From Hyalella azteca (taxonomy: Eukaryota > Arthropoda > Malacostraca > Amphipoda > Hyalellidae): DNA of 64,000 nucleotides. Every line of letters begins with the position of its first letter. The first letter of the stretch is position 1. The notes under the pieces are model-generated. The model saw only the letters and a program-made list of their open reading frames with translations. It ran no database searches and was not told the DNA's origin. The stretch covers positions 434,001 to 498,000 of the forward strand of contig NW_025934572.1 of NCBI RefSeq assembly GCF_000764305.2. Direction: 5' to 3'. The position numbers were made by a program, and so were the translations under genes. Positions 12,871 through 23,500 of this stretch are shown in pieces.

Positions 12871-14442
12871 GTTTGGGAGTGCCGCGTGGATTGGATTGTA
12901 CATTTTTGTTATTTACGGTATTGGTTCTGGGATTAACTTGTTCATTTAGGTATTTTCTAACCTCTTGGTTATATGTTGAAGGAGAAGGCAAGTTCTGTTT
13001 ACCCATAAACTAATCACAATTCAGGACATGTACGAAGGCGTCTGACTTCTAATCACCCGCACACTTAGTTATTTCTGATGAAGTCACTAAGCTCGAGGGT
13101 TCGGTGATCAATGTTTGTTGTTACAAAAATCTTAAGCACCGAACCGAAAATAACATATTCCGGTTTGTGTTAGGCTTACATGCCTTCAAAGAGTAAAGAA
13201 GGTGAACTATTTTGTCATAGAACAAATGATGTGAACTTTCTTGCGTGTGCCGCACTTCGCCAGTCGTCGTCGCGGCTCCATCGATTGAATGCATACGCAG
13301 TGTGTAGTATTTAGGTCTCGTGCCTCGCCTGTTCCGACGTTGCGCTACCAAACTTAGCTTTAGACGACTGCTTTAAAGCCGCTAAACTTTTAACTCGCTC
13401 CTATAAACTTCCGTGTCTGGAAACCACATTATTGCACTAAAGTGCGTGCCTACTGCACCTGCGGTTCTGTGCACACTCAGTTGTTACCACGAACTCGAGC
13501 AGTACTGTGGATATACATAACCTCTTACACGCTTGTTGAAGATCAAGCCAGAATCATTCAACAATCCTTCCACTCCTCGTGAATTGCCTTCTTTGCTTAT
13601 ATCACTACCAACCCCACAACACTTCAGGTACGAAACATTTAGCATTAAAAAGTCTGTGCCTCGACGCTGACGCATTATCCAGTTTCTTTTCGGTGCTGAT
13701 CAAATTTAAACCTACCCTGGCAATCGATTTCGACCATCATCTATGGATACACTAACCTAATTGTTCTCAGTGTTATTCGCATCGAGGATCCAGGTAAATA
13801 GGATTTCCGTCTTGTACAGAGGGATTAAGAAACGTTGCCGTCGACGTACAATGTATGCAAAGTGTTGCAAGTCTACAGTGTTGGTTAGGACACATGCTAA
13901 TGGTGTCACATATGAGGGCAGGCATGATAGTAGAAAGATTTCCGTGCTATCTGCTGCCTTATCTGCACCAACACATTCTTGCTTCGCTGCCATTCTTCTG
14001 TACGCTTACGAAACTATCGAGCATACGTTGGTACTTAACGGCTAAAAAATGCGCCTAATAATGAAAAAAAATAATTAAGGAATATTCTTTGGTTTTCTTG
14101 TCGTTTGATTGCCATTCTTAATTTAAAAATACTGCATCAGGGAGCAGCAGCATGATTTTGAGCTTCATTTGGAATTTACATCGTGGACAATTATTTTCAA
14201 ATTTTGAAATCATGTTAATGAAATTCTCCTGTTACCACTCAAAATTTCATGTTCTCTTGATAAATGCTATGATTCTGCTTATGAAGTTATGTCTTTCATG
14301 CAACTGTGCATTGTCTCCTCTGCAGTGAGACAAGAATTTTCTCCAGCATCGTCTTACTTTATAATTGGTTATGTCTCCATGTCTCGTTTTAGCTTCATGA
14401 AATTCAAGTCGTAACAATTTTTGTTGCAGGCTAGCAGAGGTA

Positions 14443-14527
14443 ATGGGTAACCTTCTCCGACTGCTCTCCCGAGAGGACAACAGCTGCTGCTCCCATAACA
14501 AGTTCGACTTCTTTCTCGACTTTGAGA
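14443..14527 (+). CDS. CYRI: CYRI exon 1
   Basis: ATG at 14443; encodes [13 protein letters not shown] and FDFFLDFE, matching the family start MGNLLKVLT...NFFLDFEN. Ends in A before a GTGAGT donor (phase 1). A CAG acceptor at about 14428-14430 suggests an upstream non-coding exon. Confidence 0.95.
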
Positions 14528-17500
14528 GTGAGTTTTGTGTGGTACAGGTTTTTGCCCACTTTCAGACTTCATATCCTAGTAATATGACTCGGTTTATACA
14601 GAGTTTATATTTGTTTAATAGCACAAACGTCGATTGTGGTCACGTGATGATTGAATGTTGTGTAAAAACTTACCACAGAATCAAAATATTCCTATAGTGA
14701 GACATATTTTCAGCAATATAGACATGATTAAAATACTAGACTAGTAAATGCCAATTCTAAAACGCAGGTGATTCACGGAAACTTCCTGAATTGAAAGCCT
14801 AATAAAAATTAACTAGTATATATATCATTACCACATAATTTTTTGAGAAAGACCTGAATTTTTTATAACTTTCTTGTTTTAACTTAAAGATGACATCGGA
14901 CAAATGACGTCCCCATTGTCAATGCATTCAGTTAGTCCGTTAGTCGATTTTTGAAGTTCCGTTCAACTCGCTGAAGCACATTTTCGGGTATGTTGACGAT
15001 GGCTTGGCGTATGTTGTTCTTCGAATGAGGTAGGGTCCTTGGACAGTCATTGTAAACAATTGACTTTTGCATCTGACTAGGTGGGACACAAGACTTCACG
15101 ACCTTGCCTTTCATTGGAAATACTCCTCGCCGTTTTCCTACAGCATCTGGCCGCTTGGCGCGAAGTACAAAACAGGAAGTTTCCGTGAATCACCTGCCCT
15201 GTGTAACCGGTACCGATTTATGTCATGGCGTTGCTGTTGTATTTTTTATGCACTTACAATGCTACAACTGCAAATGTCGAGGTATTTGATGCTTGACTGA
15301 TGAAAACATTTTTTTGCACTAGTATTTGTCGAGATAAATTTTACAAAAAAATATTACAGCTTGAGTTACTTTCTATTTTTGTTATCGCATTACTCTTCCA
15401 ATACCAAGAAAATACTGCATTAAAAAAACTAATACTTTTCAAGTGTTATGGACGGTAATGCACGAGTGTCGATATTGCATTATTGTCGGTAATGCATTGG
15501 TATCGGTAATGCATTGGTATTGGTAATGCATTGGTATCGTAATGTATTGGTATCGGTAATGCATTGGTATCGGTAATGCATTGGTATTGGTAATGCATTG
15601 GTATCGTAATGTATTGGTATCGGTAATGCATTGGTATCGGTAATGCATTGGTATTGGTAATGCATTGGTATCGTAATGTATTGGTATCGGTAATGCATTG
15701 GTATTGGTAATGTATTGAGCATCGCTGTGCTTCTTAGCTGTTCTTATTCTCCATAGTTTCCTTCACCTTTCAGTTCCTGTGTTTTCAGTTTTAAGAAGCT
15801 TCTTCTTGTTGGGTAATTTTTAGTGCTGTTACTGTTGCACCTCGTGACGAGTCCATTTTCATTTGCGGCAAGCGACTTAGGTTTTCTTATTTTTTATTAG
15901 GAGTCGAACAATCACCGTAAAAGTTTCTTGGTGCCTTTGTTCAACACAAAATGTGGCCATTGAAGCTCTACTCGTAAAACAGGAAATACATATCGAATGA
16001 ATTTTCCCTATACTCTTAAAGGAGGCTGAATTAGTACGCATTATTTAACGCTAAACCGAACATCAAACGCAAGAATATCTTCATTGATGAACCCTTTTGA
16101 ACAGTTTTGGAAAAGTGACGGTTTTAATTGTGTTTCGAACTTTCGATACGAGTAACTCCATAAATAAACGATTATGCCCATAACGATTTTAGCAATACCG
16201 TAGTCTTATCACTAGTAATTAATGCTAATAATAATTAATTAATTAACTTGGTATTAATAATACCAAGTATTACCTCTTGAATGTAACCTTGCGCGATAGG
16301 AATATCATTCTCCGTCGACGCATGAAAAGAAGTTTTTATTGTTCCGAGAGTCTTCTCTTTGAGGTTACTCGTATTCCCGTTAGCGATCGTATAGCGTGCT
16401 AGGTTCAGCGTCCGTGCGGGCTTGGTAATATCGATCTGGACCCCATGCCGCTTCACTGCTTCGTATAACGGCCTCCATGCGTCATTCCTCACAGTTTGCT
16501 GGCGACGTATATTTCTTTATTGTTATTGGCCTCCACCCAAGTTCACCTCAATACTGACAGTTTCTTGGTAGTATCTTGCAATTTTGAACCTCATGTCTGT
16601 AACAGTGCACGGTCAAAACACGCTTACTTGGTGTGTTATTAATTAATAGATTTTGTGCTTTTGAGTACATCGACCTATTAACGACAGTATAGCTTGATGA
16701 TACGCTCAGTTATTTAACTTAAAATAATATTTTTAGCATGTCAATATTTTTTTTTATAAAAATCAATATATAGCGCATCCTTTGCTCTGGTGTCGCTTAC
16801 CCGATGCTGCAAGTAACTGGCTTTTCCTGTGACCTCCAATATTGTCATCCGGATGCGATACTCTTTTTCACGCCGCTGTGCTGACTTCGGGGCTGGGTGA
16901 GCTTGCCTGCCTCTACGGTTGCGGCTTCGAAATGAGCCTATGTAGAAAGTGATGACAATGTCTTGCTTGTATGACATTAGGTTACACAGATGTAATAAGT
17001 ACGTGTTACATTCATGCCTTTCGGTTCCTCAGAAAGTAATTTCTACGCGCTCCATTCATGCTATCGGATTCCGCGAAAGCAATTGTTATTCGTTTCATTC
17101 ATGCCATCAGGTTCTTCAGATAGAAATAACGACGTTTTCAATTTAACCTAATAGTTTCCAAGAAAAGTAATGCCAATTCTTCTCACGTATGTCGTAAAAA
17201 ATTATTCTGAAAACGGATTCTGAATGGATTAAGGTAAATTTTTTCAACTTGGCCGTGCGTTTTTAGGTGGGTCAATCAAGGCAGCGTCGTGAAAGATTGT
17301 CTTCCTATAATGTTGCGCAATTGTCGCTCTAAGAACAGCTCAACGTAGCGTGATAATGATGACGTCAGGGCCGACGTCATCAAGCGTCTTTTATAATGCC
17401 AGGAATGGTAAACTAGAAATATATATAGCAGCTAAAAAACTTCAGCTGCACGCTAATTTTATTTTGATTAGTGTCGCGTCGATTTATTAAGGAGTTGAAT

Positions 17501-20500
17501 AACCCCTTCTTATTGGTAGAATAAATTGTTTGATAAATTGTAAATTAAGAAGTTGTTGTTTAAAGATAATTTCTTAAATTAGAAAATCATAACTCCCCAT
17601 TATGTGCATTTAAATAAATTGGCCCGTTATTCCATGTAATTGGCCTTAGTAAGGTGGTCGGTGGTCTTAAAAAAAATTTTTTCAATGAGTTCCTAACTCA
17701 AAAAACCGGTTCGTTATAGATGCATAAATAATATCCCTAAAGTATCTTTCAAATCGGTTCATATTTAGAGGTCGCTCAATGGTTTTAAAGTTTCACCCCT
17801 ATGGCTCAAGATCATTGGGTCCGTAGAGTGAAAAAGAAGCGGGCCTGAACAATATTGCTTAGCTTAGAGAATTTAGAAAATTTATCGCGATAGGAATAAC
17901 ATTTGCTTGCAACTGGCATTCATTCAAAGACGATGCTATTTTTTTAGAAAACTTATATCAATAACTATATTTCGTTTAAGAAAAGAATACCTAAAAAGCC
18001 ATGCAATCTGTTTCATTTACTTGAAGCGGCCGCCGATGGGCGCTTCGTGTGAAAGGAAACTGCTATCTGCCCCGGCAAATTGATTTTGGTCTCATTAATG
18101 AATGACGATGAATCTTATCAGGGGAAGCCTGACTCGTCCTCTCCTGGCTGCTCCTGACGTGTGTGAGACTCATTTCCTCGAATTCTCGACATCCCGAGAG
18201 AAATGTTTGCGTTGTGTGAGCATAGTTCATTAATAAAACATTCACGACTTGGATCCATTTTATCGAAGTAAATCATTTCAACGAGACGAAAGATGAACAG
18301 GAAGCGCATGATTATGAAAACATTTTCCCATTATGAAGTTACAAGGGACATGAAATGAGACGTGCCGCAACGATTGAAGTAAAAACAAAACTTTCCAAAC
18401 GTGCAGGTGAGGGATTAAGAAATTGAACTCGTTACTTATATTCGTTAGCAGTTGGAAATACTTTGCTGGCAATAACCAGCCGAACAGTTCCGCTTTTCGT
18501 TCTAGTCTTGCGGCTGTATTTCGATGAAACCTTTCACACTGACTCATGTGGAACCTTTCCGCTGGCGTTTTGGTCGTGCTTTTTTAGATTTCTACGTCAT
18601 TCGCAATTTAAACGATCAACTTAATGACGAACTGTTCTCGTTGAAAGAAAAAAAAATTAACCGCTAATTTGATAATCATAAACTCTGGTTAGGTCCATGT
18701 GGCAATATCCATTTGTTTTAACGAAAAACCATTTAACTATTGGTCCATATAGCCTAAAACACGTGAATACAGTTGTAATAAACTAAAAGTGACGTCAGCT
18801 AAACACGCTCTTTAAGAAATCTTACGTGTAGGCGCGGTAGACATAAGATAACTTTCTTCTGTCTTTTTACCTGACCTTCATAAGCGAATATCACTGTTAT
18901 CACTGTAGTTCAACTGCCCCAATGCTGCATATCTCTTGTTCATCTTGAAACGTTAATTTTGGAAATGGTGGCCGCCAGTAACCGACCAACGTTAGTTATA
19001 TCACGGTTAATTATGTAAGAAATGACGAAAAATGCGTGAGTTCCTTCTCTTGAGTATATGTTTGAGATATTATCGTTTTGCTGTTTTTTAGCAATTCTAC
19101 TTTTAACCCTATACTTACGTGAAAACGCGTTTCTAAGGTCATTTTTGCAGAGCGATTACAACAAAATTTTCAGCATGGGTTGCTTTGTATCAATTGTGAA
19201 GGAAATTTTTTACGTAGAAACTTGGCTAATCCTCGTAGGATGCCCTTGCACTAGAACTAGATCGAATGTCTCGTCGTGCAGACAGTCAATGTCTCGTGGA
19301 AGTGATCTCTCCTACAAGTGTTTTGCTGTTACTGCCCGCCTATAACTTCTCCGTTTTAGTCTCTGAGATGCTAACGACTTTATTTTGCCAGCTCCAGCGC
19401 GTTCGCTATTTCAATTGCCTCTGATTTGGCGATGAAGGTGATGATTTTAATTTGAGAAATTAATGCTGATTGATTTTATCATTCTTTAAGGTATTCCTAG
19501 TTTGTGATGAAGGTGATTGGTAACTTCGTAACTACGAGTATTATACTACGGCCAAAAATGCCTCCTTCATTCTGTATTAACTGCGTCGTGAGTGTTAGTC
19601 TTGAAAATTTCAAATGAATTTGAATTGTTCTCTCTTTGAATTAACAAAAAAAAAGTTTTCGAAAGTACGGGTTCCATTGAAGAGTTCCTTTATTTTCGGC
19701 GCTGTGCAACATTCTAATATCGCAAATAGCTTATCTATAAAGCTTCAGGTAAATAACTATCCGATTTTTCACGGTATTAACACGGCTTGTGAGTTGAAAA
19801 TCAATGCTCACTGCCGTCTCGGTACTGCTGATTTTCTCAAGCTCTATACGACCATCTGAACTGGAGCGTTCATGTATGTCGTTGCTTTTGACCGCACTCG
19901 CTCTCCCTTGCTTTCTCCTGTTTACAGTGCGTTTAAAGTAGCATCACAACTCCCGTTACCGACTACACTCAAATGCTCGAGTTAGAGTTGGTCTATCACC
20001 CTTCATTACGAGCGTCAATTGACGCCTCTAGCCTTGCTGCTATGCTGCGTCTGGGCACACGCGTTGCCCACGTGGACTGCGTCCGATATCTGCCACTTTT
20101 TGGTGTACAATCGAATGACAAGCTACTTTATTATAATTAATATTCCATTAATGAAGTATTATAGTAATTTTTTCACTAAAAATACGAGTTTGCACGATGA
20201 AAATTTGTTCAACTTTTTGGCTGCATTTATTTTTACAACTTTTGGCTGCGACGCATTCCGACGTTCTCAATTTTAAATGTACCAATTGGTTTAGATCTAT
20301 TTTTCATTAAAACTGATGAAATATTTATGCTTGCGTGCTAGCATTTGTACGTTTTTGGTAATTGTATTTAAGGCATGCAAGAATAAGAAAAAATAAATTT
20401 TCCTCGTTTACGTTTCATCCACTGTTTAGCTTCAGTCACTATAGGTACTTTTTCTTTTTTATAATGGAATCTTGCAATATAGTCAACAATGTTTTGATCT

Positions 20501-23500
20501 GTCTCATCAGCAAAATAAATTTCTGTTTGCCCCGGATTTCAATTTCTGCTCATTAACTACGCAATGTTGAATTTTTTTGGTCACGCAACTTTCCAACTTG
20601 TCGACAGTTCGAAGTTCTAGTTACTCTACCACGTAACTTGTATATTTACATTGTGACTAACATGTTAGTGGCTATTTCAAATGATGGTTTCATGCATTGA
20701 TTTCTTTATTACTGAAATCTTCCTTTTTATCTATCATGCTGCTTTCTATTCCATCAACCATGCAACTTTCCGTACCTTCAACAGTAACTTTATATCAGTA
20801 TTATTTTGCCTTCGTACAAATCCAATTCTACTTCAATGCTTGATGTAAATGTTTATTTCATTTACATTAAAATTCATTGTTGTATCAAAAATCCGAACTT
20901 TTCTTTGCAAACAAAGCAGATCATCATTATATTCACCAGACAAACAAGATGAATTGATATTGTAAATTTATATTCAATCCTGCAGGCATATTTCCTCCCG
21001 CTTCAGTGGTATGACTTTTTGTGCAGATGCGGTGCCGTCGGAGAGCGAAGAGCCGCTGTTCCTGGCGGTAAGCCAGGTGCTCGAGACTTCAGGAGACATC
21101 CTCAAAAATCTACAGCAGTACAAGGGCGCCGCCAAAGAAATCAGAGAAGTGAGTAGCCAGTGCTTAATGGATCCGTTAGCGCAAAAACAATGACAATTAT
21201 TGCGTCGTCCTTTGAACGACCAAGAACCCTTCTAGGCTACGCCAACTACAATCAAATAAGCATAAGTCCCAACAGCCTGAACGCGCTACGGCGGATGAAC
21301 AGGCCAAAGTTCAGGCCTTCACCGAACTCACCAAGTATCAAAAGATCTACCCGAGCCAACGACTTAGTCACAATTTCAATTAACGTACCAATTTGGTTAT
21401 ATGACGATGAATTTGCTTCGTTCAAACTGAGATGATATTGTGAAGGGATTTTTAAATAAATGTTTGGAAATTAACCTCCTGTTATCAAATAACATGACGA
21501 CTCGAGTTTCAATGTATCCATGTGGCTCTTGTATGTACCAGGCTACCAGCGTGAGAAATTATATGAAAATTGGGAAAGTTTAATTTATAACTTATTCTCA
21601 CCAACATTTACTTTTATTCAACCAATATTCATGTTCTTGCTCTGAGACCTGAAAGCATCTGCGACCAATATAATGGTTTGATATACCAACACTGATGTAT
21701 ATTAATTTGCTCCACCATGTTATTCATACTCCTATTGTGAATTGGTTGCGTGATTAGGTATGCAAAATGGAACTTTCGGAAGAAATAAGTAAACCAGTTT
21801 TAAATTTCCCAACTTAGGATTTAGCGAGACGAAGCGTCGCGTGTATGCGGTTGGAGTCTGAGAAGCTCACATAAAAAGTGTTGGCTTAGCGAGTCCGGTC
21901 ATTTGACGGAGCTTCGTTAGAGCGAGCAGTCCACGGCTCGGTTGAGTAGCGGACGTGTCACATTTAAGACAGTAGTAGAACAAGTGAGAGTGAAAGTGTA
22001 AACTTTCGCTACTAATGAGTAAACCCTGACAAATCGCCTTAATAAAGTTAAACGCACCGAATGACGGACGCGACTACGACGTAAACAGCATATTGCGTGT
22101 TACGAAGTATTTTGTAGTTCTCATCGCAGGTACGAGTGTTCGGTTCAACTTCAGTAACGTATCGCTGCCGGGCATAGTCTCTCCGTGTTCCAGCACGATG
22201 GTTTAACGCCGGTATACCGAGGAAGAAACTGTATCGAGACATCGACAGCAAGGTATCAGCAAAATTTATCGACGACGCAAACGGATCGTACAAGCTGAAC
22301 CTCTGCAAGAAACGGCTATTGTGATGTTCCCGTGCATCTACAATTCCCGTATCGTGCAAACGCTGCTCTTATACAAAAGCGATAAATCGTATTTTTTGCT
22401 CGTTTTATCTTTTTTGTCCATGTAGAAATGTGATCTCTAGGTGAAGAACTTGTAATAACTCATTCGGGAAAATGTCGAACCCACGGTACCGTACCAATAT
22501 AAATTCACATACCGCCCAACTGCAATGTATCGATACATGCAATGAAAGAACATAATTCAGATCTCAATTAGGTGAATGTTAATTCCGTAGGGGTTGGAAT
22601 TGAAGAGTAGAGTAGTTGAAGAATTAAAGAGTAGTTCGTAGTTTATTCAAATGAGCAAGAAGATACAAGCCGAGACACAGACTGACGTAGTATAGATTAC
22701 GTCGTACAAGTTGTTAAGAACGAGTAGCGCAGTGTTACTAGTTCTGCTGCAAATCTATACTAATGTCATTATACCAACTGCACAGTGAATGCTAATTTTT
22801 CTTAATTCCACCTTCCTTGATACGTACGCAAGTTATTCAGCCACATGCCTCGTTGTTCCTTTATATCTCCGAACCCCCTTAATTTCCCCAATCATTTATG
22901 ATGATAATATTGCCTGTACAGGCAATCAGTGATTCCGGCGGAGAGTGCCAGAGGCGGGCGTGGGAGGTCGTCATACCTTTAGTTCAAAAACTTTTCGACT
23001 TCTACCAGTTCTCCCACCAGCTCGGTGAGTCATGATTTTTCTATCCTCCACGTAAGCACAATCTCCCTGTCGTATTAAATTCTCGTTTCTTTCAATATTC
23101 CTTATTTCTTGCGTGAAATGACTGGAAGGCTCATTATTATTCAATACGAATTTACTGGGTTATTTCCGTGGAAACGAACATACATTCTGATATAACTGTT
23201 ATGCATGTCCACGAATATGTACATTCTTTCAGTATGTAGTAATTAGAAATTTTCGCGCTTGGAGGGCTTCTATAATTTTATACGAGAAACTTTATATTCA
23301 AATAATTCTAAAAGTTCTTGGCGCTTCAGGGCCAAGCCAGCGGTGAATTTCGACAAACCTATTTTTTTTAAACTAGCAACGAGCCCTTCTATCTTAGCGT
23401 ATCATTAAATTCTACATGCATGTATCTAGTGCCCGGTGTCTCGACTGAATTTACTTGAATTAACTTCTACCATTGATTTATACTTAATTGTCGCTGGTTT

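Larger units (their letters stand above)
7459..14442. other. intergenic DNA upstream of CYRI, no coding exon seen
   Basis: About 7 kb with only short unconvincing reading frames. It must contain the CYRI promoter and probably a 5' UTR exon, which I cannot place. Visible structure is limited to the repeats listed separately at 10069-10285 and 12791-12870 and a short GATGAT run near 11158-11172. Confidence 0.4.

Noticed and set aside
15487..15717. CRISPR-like direct repeats
   Set aside because: Units are contiguous with no unique spacers, in a eukaryotic intron.
15439..15722. Overlapping - strand frames made of [16 protein letters not shown] repeats
   Set aside because: Translation of the 17-bp satellite in CYRI intron 1.
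16235..16492. - strand frame of 85 residues as a gene
   Set aside because: Protein not recognised, begins beside a palindrome, no splice or family support.
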